From Glaciecola sp. HTCC2999 (GTDB taxonomy: Bacteria > Pseudomonadota > Gammaproteobacteria > Enterobacterales > Alteromonadaceae): 38,319 bases of DNA. The notes under the pieces were generated by a model that made no database searches, was not told where the DNA came from, and saw only the letters and a program-made list of their open reading frames with translations. Below, piece by piece: positions 30,220 to 38,059 of the stretch (its first letter is position 1; each line of letters opens with the position of its first letter). Location of the stretch: contig CATECQ010000031.1 in the NCBI GenBank assembly GCA_949498985.1, positions 1-38,319 of the forward strand. Reading direction: 5' to 3'. Both the position numbers and the translations under genes were made by a program.

Positions 30220-31923
30220 ATGAACTTTTATTCCGCATACAGTGAAATTATCATTATGTTAGATGCATTGCGCACCACCCTATCTTACCCCAAGACGTCT
30301 TGGCAACTTTGCTTATTAGGCGTAATTGCAGGGGTGTGTGCCGCAACGGTTATTATTGTTTTTAGACTCTCTTTTCAATATATCCAATTACAATTATTAC
30401 CTGAACTTGGCGCTTATGAACAACTCCCATGGTATCAACGTTTTATGTTACCTTTTTTAGGTGTATTAGGTATTTATTTAGTGGCATGGATGACAGGTTT
30501 TGAACATTTTCGTCTAGGTATTCCGTTTGTCATTCATCGAGTTAAAAAGCATTTTGGGTTAATGCCGCTGCGCACAACTATCAATCAATTTTTCGGTGGT
30601 ATTTTTGCTCTAGCCAGCGGTTTCTTCGTTGGGCGAGAAGGTCCTTCTGTCCATCTTGGTGCGGCAGGAACGAGCTTTGTTGGTGACGGATTAAAACTTC
30701 CCTATAACTGCATTCGAATTCTGACTGGATGCGGTATTGCTGCTGGAATTTCCGCCTCATTCAATACCCCTTTTGCCGCGGTGATCTTCGTTATGGAAGT
30801 GGTGATGCGAAATTATCGGATCCACATTTTCATTCCTATCATGCTGTCAGCAGCCATAGGTTCAGTCATGTCACGACTGGTGTTTGGAGAAGGCACCGGA
30901 TTATTATTTTTATCGTTTGAGCACCTTGATAACGTTATCTATTTCTATTTAGTCTTGTTTGGGATGGCGTTAGGAGCTTTATCTTCATTATTTAATCAAC
31001 AACTGATCCTAGTAATGAAACATGCTCAGCGATATTCAATGATATCCCGTTTTGTATTAGCAGCATTCATTACTGGCGGAGTTGGCGTTTTCATCCCAGA
31101 TGCTATGGGAGCTGAATTCAATGCTGTGTATAACTTATTAAATCAAGATATCTCCATCGGGATGGTATTGGGAATTTTAGTCGCTAAATTCGTACTAGCG
31201 CTAGTTGCTATTGGCCTTGGGATCCCCGGAGGGATTATTGGGCCGGTTATGGTGATTGGTATGTTTTCAGGAGCGCTCTTAGCATATCCTTTAGAAACAA
31301 TAATGGGCTCAACTGAATACCATGATGGGTATGTCTTGTTGGGTGTCGCCGGAATGCTTACTGCCGTTCTTCACGCGCCACTTGCTGCTGTGAGCGCCGT
31401 CATGGAGCTATCTTATGCTCCCGAAATATTACTACCTGCGATCCTCGTCGTAGTCCCTGCGTATGTTGTATCAAACCAAGTATTTAAAAACAGATCCATA
31501 TTCATTCGCCAAATGGAAATGCAACAACTCCCTTATAAACAATCTGCTATTACCCAGACTCTTGAAAAAACTGGAGTACTGGCGCTTTGTAACAGAAAAG
31601 TACAAACGTTTGACCATTACCAAACGCTTGAAATGATTGAATATATCAAACATCACCCAACCGAATATGTCATTTACCGTGACAATAATGAAGCACCTTG
31701 GCATTTTGTGGAAACGAATACCCAACTAGAAGACCAATCATCTCCATTTATTACTTCTCTGTTACCGGTTTATAGTTATCAAAATACACTCGCAGAAGTC
31801 TATGATGAGTTGAAACCTATTCGCTCTGGAGCAGTGATTATAAAATGTCACCATGAAGATAAAATTTATGGCATTATTACGTGGAACGCGCTGCACAATT
31901 ATTTGTTTAAGCTAGAGCATTAA
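30220..31923 (+). CDS. ClC-family chloride channel/transporter with C-terminal CBS-like region
   Basis: Membrane anion transporter of the ClC family. The 567 residues have about ten hydrophobic segments (about 28-430) and a soluble tail (about 440-567), possibly a CBS pair. GREGPSVHLG (138-147) keeps the gating glutamate (E140). The region of the canonical GSGIP reads RLGIP (98-102), so the anion-coordinating serine is Leu. After FVME (E193), the internal proton-transfer glutamate of ClC-ec1 is Val (V194), as in ClcB and channel-type members. GIPGGIIGP matches the GxFxP site. Neither ATG (30220 or 30256) has a good ribosome binding site. Transport mode cannot be decided from sequence. Confidence 0.9.
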   Translation: MNFYSAYSEIIIMLDALRTTLSYPKTSWQLCLLGVIAGVCAATVIIVFRLSFQYIQLQLLPELGAYEQLPWYQRFMLPFLGVLGIYLVAWMTGFEHFRLGIPFVIHRVKKHFGLMPLRTTINQFFGGIFALASGFFVGREGPSVHLGAAGTSFVGDGLKLPYNCIRILTGCGIAAGISASFNTPFAAVIFVMEVVMRNYRIHIFIPIMLSAAIGSVMSRLVFGEGTGLLFLSFEHLDNVIYFYLVLFGMALGALSSLFNQQLILVMKHAQRYSMISRFVLAAFITGGVGVFIPDAMGAEFNAVYNLLNQDISIGMVLGILVAKFVLALVAIGLGIPGGIIGPVMVIGMFSGALLAYPLETIMGSTEYHDGYVLLGVAGMLTAVLHAPLAAVSAVMELSYAPEILLPAILVVVPAYVVSNQVFKNRSIFIRQMEMQQLPYKQSAITQTLEKTGVLALCNRKVQTFDHYQTLEMIEYIKHHPTEYVIYRDNNEAPWHFVETNTQLEDQSSPFITSLLPVYSYQNTLAEVYDELKPIRSGAVIIKCHHEDKIYGIITWNALHNYLFKLEH

Positions 31924-31940
31924 CATACAGGATTCAGAAC

Positions 31941-32369
31941 ATGTCGTTATTATGGATTAAAGCCTTACATGTGTTTTTTATGGTGGCTTGGATGGCAGGG
32001 ATTTTTTATCTACCGCGGCTATTTGTTTACTTCGCTGAAAATGAAGACGTTAATATTCGAGCTGTTTTTAAGGTCATGCAGCGGCGTTTATGGTTTTTTG
32101 TTGCCCCTTTTGCCTTATTAACACTAATATTTGGTGTATGGTTAATTAATATCTACGGTATGGATTGGTTTCGCGCATCAACTTGGCTTCATATCAAAAT
32201 CGCTTTATTGATAGGGTTATATGGCTACTATGGATATCTCTTTTTTATTATGCGTGACCTAAGTAATGACCGCAATATCCGCTCTCCTAAATTTTATCGA
32301 TTTTTGAATGAGGCGCCGGTTTTAGTCCTACTCGCTATCGTTATCTTAGCTATCGTCAAACCCATTTAA
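31941..32369 (+). CDS. hemJ: HemJ-like protoporphyrinogen oxidase (UPF0093/CopD-type)
   Basis: Four-helix membrane protein of the HemJ family, which oxidises protoporphyrinogen IX to protoporphyrin IX in many bacteria without HemG or HemY. The 142 residues show the family N-terminus WIKALHVFFMVAWMAGIFYLPR with the conserved histidine H10, and a WLHIK block with Lys86 in the third helix. Length fits HemJ (about 140-150). AGGA precedes the ATG. The gene starts 17 bases after the ClC gene and is probably co-transcribed. Distantly related CopD-type proteins are the alternative. Confidence 0.8.
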   Translation: MSLLWIKALHVFFMVAWMAGIFYLPRLFVYFAENEDVNIRAVFKVMQRRLWFFVAPFALLTLIFGVWLINIYGMDWFRASTWLHIKIALLIGLYGYYGYLFFIMRDLSNDRNIRSPKFYRFLNEAPVLVLLAIVILAIVKPI

Positions 32370-32469
32370 CAATCTCAAGTATTGGTGCTTAAGCACCTGT
32401 CAGTATTAATCCTGCAAATTTTATGGCATAGTAGTTTTATAGACATTGATCACTACAATAATAAGAATT

Positions 32470-33669
32470 ATGTCATCATCACGCTCTCGTTACTCTGGAT
32501 TATTAATTACTGCCGCATTCATTGGTCCAGGGACAGTTACCACTGCGACTCTTGCTGGAGCTCAGTTTGGTTATCAACTATTATGGGCACTTATCTTTTC
32601 AATTTTTGCTACGATTATCATTCAAGATATGGCCAGTCGTGTCGGCATTGTTGGTCAAATGGGCCTTTCCGAAGCCTTACATAAAACCATTTCTCAGCCA
32701 CTTTTAAAATTATTCATGATATTGCTGGTAATAAGCGCTATCGGCATTGGCAATGCAGCGTACGAAGCCGGTAATATTACTGGAGCGGCTGTTGGGTTAG
32801 CGTCAGTAACGACCATCGACTTACCTATTTGGATAGGTATTATTTCTGTTATTGCAGCCTCTGCTATCTTATTTGGTAATCTATGGTTGATCGAGCGCTT
32901 TTTAATCACCTTGGTCGTATTAATGAGCATAGTTTTCATTGTCGCTTTTAGCTTTAGCCAACCTCAATTAAGTGCATTATTTAATGGGCTAACAACCGCT
33001 CATATTGATGCAGATAATGTAACGATGGTGATTGCACTCATTGGGACAACGATAGTTCCCTATAATATCTTTCTGCAATCAAGTTTACTGTCAAAAGGTC
33101 GGTCTCAGCAGCATCTGCTTCCTCAAATAAAGGAGCAATGGATCCAGAATATGTTGAGTTTTTCACTTGGAGGTATCATCACTATCGCGATTATCGGTAC
33201 AGCAGCAAGTACCTTTTTTGCGCAAGGTTTATCGGTAAACACTGCAAACTTAGCGTTGCAGTTACAGCCACTATTAGGGAATTATGCAACCGTGTTTTTT
33301 GCTCTAGGACTGTTTGCTGCTGGATTAACGAGTGCAATAACAGCCCCGATAGCGGGTGCTTATGCGGTATGTGGAGCACTTCAGTTAAACGTGACCCCTA
33401 GAGATGTCAGCTTTAAAGTCGTAGCAAGCATCATCTTAATATCCGGCGTAATGGCGGCTCTAAGTGGTATTAAACCCATAGCAGCAATTATCTTTGCACA
33501 AGCAGCTAATGCTCTATTACTGCCTATCATCGCTATCTTTTTAATGATCGTCATTAATAACAAACGTATCATGCGCCAACATACCAACAGCCTAATCAAT
33601 AATATACTGAGCTTAATGATTGTCGCCGTCGTAGTCAGCTTAGGTAGTTATAAGCTATGGACATTATAA
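32470..33669 (+). CDS. NRAMP-related divalent metal transporter with altered metal site
   Basis: Membrane protein of the NRAMP/SLC11 fold, 399 residues and about 11 helices from the ATG at 32470. A TTG at 32446 would add eight residues and is less likely. The canonical helix-1 metal motif DPGN reads GPGT (G19-T22), and the helix-6 motif MPH reads VPY (V196-Y198). So three usual metal ligands (Asp, Asn, Met) and the proton-linked His are missing. The rest is intact, including FIGPGTVTTATLAG and GTTIVPYNIF. Similar GPGTVTT sequences recur in marine bacteria as far as I recall, without an established substrate. It follows hemJ by 100 bp, and its stop lies two bases from the convergent neighbour's. 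Confidence 0.85.
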   Translation: MSSSRSRYSGLLITAAFIGPGTVTTATLAGAQFGYQLLWALIFSIFATIIIQDMASRVGIVGQMGLSEALHKTISQPLLKLFMILLVISAIGIGNAAYEAGNITGAAVGLASVTTIDLPIWIGIISVIAASAILFGNLWLIERFLITLVVLMSIVFIVAFSFSQPQLSALFNGLTTAHIDADNVTMVIALIGTTIVPYNIFLQSSLLSKGRSQQHLLPQIKEQWIQNMLSFSLGGIITIAIIGTAASTFFAQGLSVNTANLALQLQPLLGNYATVFFALGLFAAGLTSAITAPIAGAYAVCGALQLNVTPRDVSFKVVASIILISGVMAALSGIKPIAAIIFAQAANALLLPIIAIFLMIVINNKRIMRQHTNSLINNILSLMIVAVVVSLGSYKLWTL

Positions 33670-33671
33670 GG

Positions 33672-34808
33672 TTATCCTTGTAAGCGTGACACTACATCTT
33701 CAAGCATACTTCGCGATACACCAAAATTTAAACGGAAAAAATGCTCATCCCCAAAATCGATACCAGGAGATGGGCCAACGCCGCGAGATTCACACCAATC
33801 TTGAACACTCTTAGCCCCTTGTAAATCAAGCTCACGGGCATCTACCCACATAAGAAAAGTCGCTGGTGCAGGTATCGCTTTAAGCCCTGGCATAGCATTG
33901 ATGGCTTTAGCAAGATAATCACGATTACCAATCAAGTAATTGCGCTGTGCCGCATGCCAATCATCAGCTTGAGTAAAGGCTGCTTGGGTCGCGACAAGGC
34001 CTAAAATATTCACCCAAGGCACTATTCCGCGAGCGGCAAGCGTAAATTCGTGGCGTACTTTAGCATCAGGAATAATCGCAAAAGAGGCACCAAGACCTGC
34101 TATATTAAACGTCTTATTTGCGGCCATTAAGGTAATTGAACAGTCTTTTAAAGTGGGATGATTACCTGCTGGCAGATGCTGAATATCATCTAAAATCAAA
34201 TCACAATGAATTTCATCCGAACACAAAATTACATTATTTTCATGGCAAATCTGTGCAATTCGGTCTAATTGTGTTTGATTCAATGTGCTCCCAACAGGGT
34301 TCATCGGATTACACATAATAAACACTTTGGCCTTCGGATCCTGAGCTTGTCTTTCAAGTGCTTCAAAATCAATCATCCAACCATTAGCTTGCTCAACCGT
34401 GGGAATGTGCACCCCTTCACAATGATTAATTTCAGGAGAGGCAATAATGGGAGGATAATTAGGTGTTTGGATCAGGACTTTATCTCCCGGTTGACAGAAC
34501 GCCCTGATCGCCACGTTAAAACCAGGGCATACCCCAGGCGTCCAAACAATCCATGCAGGTTGAATATCCCAAGCATATTGACTCTTGCACCAACGCACGA
34601 CAGCATCGTTGGCAGGTTTGTGCTGTGCAGGTAAATGATAGCCAAGAACACCATGTTCTAGTTGTTGACGACATGCTTTGGTGATAGCAGGGGCAACCTT
34701 AAATTCAGTATCTGCAATCCACATTGGCAAAATATCTTTGCCTTTGTATTTTTCCCACTTACAAGAATAAGTACCACTACGATCCACACGTTCATCAAAA
34801 TTAAACAT
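33672..34808 (-). CDS. PatB/MalY-type PLP-dependent C-S lyase (aminotransferase class I/II)
   Basis: Fold type I PLP enzyme of the MalY/PatB group, which mostly act as cystathionine or cysteine-S-conjugate beta-lyases. The 378 residues contain the group's start block MWIADTEF, CNPMNPVG (166-173, usually CNPHNPVG), SDEIHCDL (197-204), the PLP lysine K232 in ANKTFNIAGLG, and the C-terminal FFRLNFG with the carboxylate-binding arginine. AGGAAAA precedes the ATG. It is convergent with the NRAMP-like gene, with only two bases between stop codons. Substrate cannot be told apart (cystathionine, cystine or other thioethers). Confidence 0.9.
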   Translation of the reverse strand: MFNFDERVDRSGTYSCKWEKYKGKDILPMWIADTEFKVAPAITKACRQQLEHGVLGYHLPAQHKPANDAVVRWCKSQYAWDIQPAWIVWTPGVCPGFNVAIRAFCQPGDKVLIQTPNYPPIIASPEINHCEGVHIPTVEQANGWMIDFEALERQAQDPKAKVFIMCNPMNPVGSTLNQTQLDRIAQICHENNVILCSDEIHCDLILDDIQHLPAGNHPTLKDCSITLMAANKTFNIAGLGASFAIIPDAKVRHEFTLAARGIVPWVNILGLVATQAAFTQADDWHAAQRNYLIGNRDYLAKAINAMPGLKAIPAPATFLMWVDARELDLQGAKSVQDWCESRGVGPSPGIDFGDEHFFRLNFGVSRSMLEDVVSRLQG

Positions 34809-34958
34809 TTTATTGTTTTCCTAACCATTTATGAGGATAAGTATATATCTCTAAGTAGATATCTGTCTAAATTTTCAATAAATCGGAGCAATTTACCAGC
34901 ACCTCATTTATCATAGGCTATGAAGTGTTTTTTAAATGACAAATAAGGTCTTTTCATT

Positions 34959-35258
34959 ATGGCAAAACGCGGTGTTAATAAACCCAAATTTCGTGACGAT
35001 TTTGGAGTATTTATATGTGAGCATGTACTTAATGATAATAAAAAAATTCTACAAGTGACTCGAGATTTCGAAGGTGATTGGCAGTTTACCTGTGGTGATG
35101 ATATTGCCGATGAAAATGTTAACTTACACTTAGTCGCTGTAGGAGGGTTGCTAGCTCATGATAAAACGCTAGCTGATGCCGTTATTCTTGAGCCAGGACA
35201 AGGGATTGAGCGTATAGCAACCTATAAGGATTGGGATACTTTTACTTTAGAAGAATGA
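34959..35258 (+). CDS. DUF2185-like (Imm33-type) small cytoplasmic protein
   Basis: The 99-residue protein resembles DUF2185: GVFICEHVLNDNKKILQV, an aromatic DWQFTCGDD block, and the HLVAVGGLLAHDKTL segment. In polymorphic-toxin loci related domains act as immunity proteins (Imm33), but no toxin gene is here, so a housekeeping or unknown role is more likely. AAGG lies about 11 bases before the ATG. No signal peptide or membrane helix is visible. A 56-codon membrane protein gene follows. Confidence 0.75.
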   Translation: MAKRGVNKPKFRDDFGVFICEHVLNDNKKILQVTRDFEGDWQFTCGDDIADENVNLHLVAVGGLLAHDKTLADAVILEPGQGIERIATYKDWDTFTLEE

Positions 35259-35303
35259 TTTCTATTAACCAAGCCTATTAATAGTCGGTTCTAAGGAAAC
35301 ACC

Positions 35304-35474
35304 ATGAATACATTGACTAAAACTATCATGCTTGTCAGTCTTATTTTATTTGCATGTGTCTGTTACTTTATTGGCACCATAAAAGGTGCGATTGCATTTA
35401 TTGTATTGGGAGTTTTATTGGAAATATGTTTTTGGGTCGGTATTTTTAAAACTACAAAAAAAGCCGCTTCTTAA
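35304..35474 (+). CDS. Small two-helix membrane protein of unknown function (56 aa)
   Basis: ATG at 35304 is preceded by AAGGA at a good distance (ribosome binding site near 35293-35297). The product has two hydrophobic segments (about 7-24 and 28-47) with a short IKG turn and a basic tail (KTTKKAAS). It follows the DUF2185-like gene by 45 bp and is likely co-transcribed. Its final codons AAA-AAA-GCC-GCT-TCT-TAA form the left arm and loop of a perfect intrinsic terminator, so the stop codon sits in the hairpin loop. Homologues, if any, would be short and easily missed in annotation. Confidence 0.75.
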   Translation: MNTLTKTIMLVSLILFACVCYFIGTIKGAIAFIVLGVLLEICFWVGIFKTTKKAAS

Positions 35475-35487
35475 AGCGGCTTTTTTT
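35456..35487. terminator. Perfect bidirectional terminator overlapping the small gene's stop codon
   Basis: Seven A plus GCCGCTT (35456-35469) pair perfectly with AAGCGGC plus seven T (35474-35487), leaving a loop of CTTA. It serves the plus-strand small gene, whose TAA is at 35472-35474, and the convergent typA, whose stop is at 35507. Equal A and T runs on both sides make it bidirectional. Confidence 0.95.
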
Positions 35488-35506
35488 ATCTTACTGCAAC
35501 AGAAGA

Positions 35507-37345
35507 TTAATCTTTTGGTGCACGACCAGCACGTTTACGCTCGTTTTCAGTCAATAACTTCTTACGAATACGTATGCTCTGTGGTGTAACTTCTACTAAT
35601 TCATCATCATCGATAAATTCTAATGCTTGCTCAAGTGTATACACAATGGGTGGCACAAGCGTTTGTGCTTCATCAGTACCTGATGCACGAACGTTAGTTA
35701 ATTGCTTACCTTTAAGGGCATTTACCGTTAAATCATTTTCACGACTATGGATACCAATTACCATACCTTCATACACTTCAACACCATGTCCGATAAACAT
35801 ACGACCACGTTCTTGTAAGTTAAACAACGCGTTGGTTAATGCCTTACCTGTTGCGTTAGCGATTAATACACCGTTTTTACGCATACCTATGTTGCCACCT
35901 TTGTGTGGACCATAATGATCAAATGTATGATATAGCAAACCCGAACCTGATGTCAGTGTCATAAAGTCAGTTTGGAAACCAATCAAACCACGACTAGGTA
36001 CTGTGAAATCGACACGCACTCGACCTTTACCATCAGGGGTCATATTTGTCATTTCAGCTTTACGCAGTCCTAATTGTTCGATAATGGAACCTTGATGTTC
36101 TTCTTGTACATCCACCGTCATAGTTTCAAACGGTTCCATTAATACGCCATCTTCTTCTTTCAAAATAACTTCTGGACGAGATACCGCTAATTCATAACCT
36201 TCACGACGCATATTTTCAATTAATATACCTAAGTGTAATTCACCACGGCCTGATACACGGAATTTATCTGGATCTGCCATCTCTTCAACACGAAGCGCCA
36301 CGTTATGAACAAGCTCAGCTTGCAAACGTTCAAGGATATTTCGTGAAGTAACAAATTTACCTTCTTTACCAGCAAATGGTGAGGTATTTACTTGGAATGT
36401 CATGGTGACTGTTGGTTCATCAACTGATAAGGCTGGTAATGCTTCAACTTCATTAACATCACAAATCGTATCAGAGATTTTTAACTCTCCTAAACCGGTA
36501 ATGGCTATGATATCACCCGCAGCAGCAGAATCCACATCATGGCGGTCAAGACCTAAGTAACCTAATACCTTACCTACTTTACCATTGCGTGTTTCTCCTT
36601 GAGCGTTAACAACAGTCACTTGCTGGTTGACTTTAACACTACCTCGAGTAATACGACCTACACCAATAACACCTACATATGAATTATAATCCAGTTGTGA
36701 AATCTGCATTTGGAATGCACCTTCAGGATCAGCTGCTGGTGCAGCAACTTGCTTAACAATCGTTTCAAATAATGGCGTCATATCTTCGCTGGGTACGTCA
36801 ACATCATTGGTTGCCCAACCATTGATCGCGGAAGCGTATACGACTTGAAAGTCTAACTGGTCATCCGTTGCCCCAAGGTTATCGAACAAATCAAATACTT
36901 GATCGATTACCCAATCTGGACGGGCACCAGGCTTATCAATTTTATTGATAACAACGATAGGTTTAAGCCCCTGAGCAAAGGCTTTTTGGGTCACAAAACG
37001 GGTTTGTGGCATTGGACCTTCTTGAGCATCCACTAATAATAAAACAGAATCAGCCATTGACATGACTCGCTCTACTTCTCCACCAAAATCGGCGTGTCCT
37101 GGAGTATCGACGATATTGATTCGATAATCATTCCAGTTAATGGCTGTGTTTTTAGCTAAGATCGTGATACCACGTTCTTTTTCAATGTCGTTGGAATCCA
37201 TTACACGTTCTTCAGCTTCACCACGAGACTCTAAAGTACCTGATTGCTGTAATAATTTGTCAACAAGGGTAGTTTTACCATGGTCGACGTGAGCGATAAT
37301 CGCGATGTTACGTAATTTCTCAATTGAGGTCTGGTTAGCAGACAT
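35507..37345 (-). CDS. typA: Ribosome-associated GTPase TypA/BipA
   Basis: Translational GTPase that binds the ribosome and is needed for efficient ribosome assembly at low temperature and for stress adaptation. The 612 residues (E. coli 607) contain G1 AHVDHGKT (18-25), G3 [16 protein letters not shown]4 NKID, EF-G-like domains and the C-terminal BipA domain (RTTGKAL-type segment here [13 protein letters not shown]). GAGAG precedes the start. glnA lies on the other side of the intergenic region, as in E. coli. Confidence 0.97.
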   Translation of the reverse strand: MSANQTSIEKLRNIAIIAHVDHGKTTLVDKLLQQSGTLESRGEAEERVMDSNDIEKERGITILAKNTAINWNDYRINIVDTPGHADFGGEVERVMSMADSVLLLVDAQEGPMPQTRFVTQKAFAQGLKPIVVINKIDKPGARPDWVIDQVFDLFDNLGATDDQLDFQVVYASAINGWATNDVDVPSEDMTPLFETIVKQVAAPAADPEGAFQMQISQLDYNSYVGVIGVGRITRGSVKVNQQVTVVNAQGETRNGKVGKVLGYLGLDRHDVDSAAAGDIIAITGLGELKISDTICDVNEVEALPALSVDEPTVTMTFQVNTSPFAGKEGKFVTSRNILERLQAELVHNVALRVEEMADPDKFRVSGRGELHLGILIENMRREGYELAVSRPEVILKEEDGVLMEPFETMTVDVQEEHQGSIIEQLGLRKAEMTNMTPDGKGRVRVDFTVPSRGLIGFQTDFMTLTSGSGLLYHTFDHYGPHKGGNIGMRKNGVLIANATGKALTNALFNLQERGRMFIGHGVEVYEGMVIGIHSRENDLTVNALKGKQLTNVRASGTDEAQTLVPPIVYTLEQALEFIDDDELVEVTPQSIRIRKKLLTENERKRAGRAPKD

Positions 37346-37472
37346 GTAATGTACTCTCTATAAATAAAAATCAAGGCTATTGTAAACTGCGAATTACAGT
37401 ACAACAGTATCATGGGCGCGCATTCTACAGACTTATGCACAAATAAGCGACTAAATTTGCTGTTTTACAACT

Positions 37473-37514
37473 AAAAAAGCAGGCCACTATATAATAAATA
37501 GAGGTCTGCTTTTA
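37473..37514 (-). terminator. Terminator of the truncated TonB-receptor gene
   Basis: AAAAGCAGGCC (37475-37485) pairs with GGTCTGCTTTT (37503-37513) with a single G-T pair. On the minus strand the hairpin is followed by TTTTTT (37478-37473). It lies about 40 bases past the remnant's stop codon, the position expected for a receptor gene's own terminator. Confidence 0.75.
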
Positions 37515-37552
37515 GGTTTGGGCATAAATGCCCATTCATTTATAAGCGTTAA

Positions 37553-37762
37553 TTAAAACGTGTAGCTTGTAATGAACTGACCACGGTCATGTGTATACAC
37601 AGGGAACCCTAAAGTCGAGTTACGTGATGCACCACCAGCAGTATCATCAGTACGGAACGCTTCACGCCATGTGTAACGCATACGTGCAGAGATACCAAAT
37701 TTCTCGTAGTATGCTGTTAAGCTATACGCATTTTGATCATTTTGGTTTGCAAAGTAAGACGA
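37553..37762 (-). pseudogene. 3' remnant of a TonB-dependent receptor gene
   Basis: On the minus strand 69 codons are open from TCG at 37762 to TAA at 37553, with an in-frame TAG just before (37765-37763) and no start codon. The peptide contains QNAYSLTAYYEKFGISARMR, TWREAF, FPVYTHDRGQF and ends SYTF. This is typical of the last beta-strands of large TonB-dependent receptors of Alteromonadales, ending in the aromatic residue needed for barrel assembly. Everything upstream (normally 700-900 residues) is missing and replaced by the glnA control region. It is a deletion scar, not a working gene. Confidence 0.82.
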
Positions 37763-37841
37763 CTATAATTTTTAATGGTGTTGTGACACAAAATATTCTA
37801 CATTAGTAGCCGTTCTGTTATTTTAGGTCGAAATACGACTA

Positions 37842-37848
37842 TTGCACC
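37842..37848 (+). promoter_or_regulatory. Possible NtrC half site
   Basis: TTGCACC, the same left arm as the full NtrC site 21 bases downstream, but without the matching right arm. It may be a weak second site in the glnA enhancer. Confidence 0.35.
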
Positions 37849-37862
37849 ACTTTAACTCAACA

Positions 37863-37881
37863 TTGCACCTATTTGGTGCTT
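37863..37881 (+). promoter_or_regulatory. NtrC (GlnG) binding site upstream of glnA
   Basis: TTGCACC-TATTT-GGTGCTT matches the E. coli glnA NtrC site (TTGCACC-N5-GGTGCTT) in both arms. It is centred near 37872, about 115-120 bases before the predicted sigma-54 start, the usual enhancer distance. It implies that NtrB-NtrC activates glnA under nitrogen limitation. Confidence 0.88.
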
Positions 37882-37963
37882 AAATGGTGTGAGTTATGAT
37901 TTTGACACCTTACATATCAATTTGTGTCCCATGTTTATCACGCTTTAGTCGTTTTAAATTAAA

Positions 37964-37980
37964 TGGCATATAATTTGCTT
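37964..37980 (+). promoter_or_regulatory. Sigma-54 (RpoN) promoter of glnA
   Basis: TGGCATA-TAAT-TTGCTT has the invariant GG and GC at the correct 10-base spacing and fits the consensus TGGCAC-N5-TTGC with one change. The start should be near 37990, giving a leader of about 70 bases before the glnA ATG. Confidence 0.92.
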
Positions 37981-38059
37981 TTAGCAGTAACACCCTAGTT
38001 CGTTTATTTAACAACGGGCCACAGATCACAGTTTTTTATAGTTAAATTGGAGACAAAGA

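Larger units (their letters stand above)
37346..38059. other. 714-bp typA-glnA intergenic region
   Basis: Holds, in order: the typA promoter end, a terminator pointing left (37473-37514), a 69-codon remnant of a TonB-dependent receptor (37553-37762, minus), an NtrC site (37863-37881), a half site (37842-37848), the sigma-54 promoter (37964-37980) and the glnA leader. Plus-strand reading frames here are short and unsupported. Confidence 0.85.

Noticed and set aside
32382-32684. Plus-strand frame of 100 codons overlapping the NRAMP-like start
   Set aside because: Out-of-frame shadow of a well-supported membrane protein. No independent ribosome binding site.
34959-35258. DUF2185-like protein as an immunity gene of a toxin system
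   Set aside because: No toxin, secretion or polymorphic-toxin gene is adjacent, and the neighbours are core genes. Immunity function is not supported here.
37591-37806. Plus-strand frame of 71 codons in the typA-glnA gap
   Set aside because: It lies antisense to the TonB-receptor remnant, whose peptide is clearly recognisable on the minus strand.
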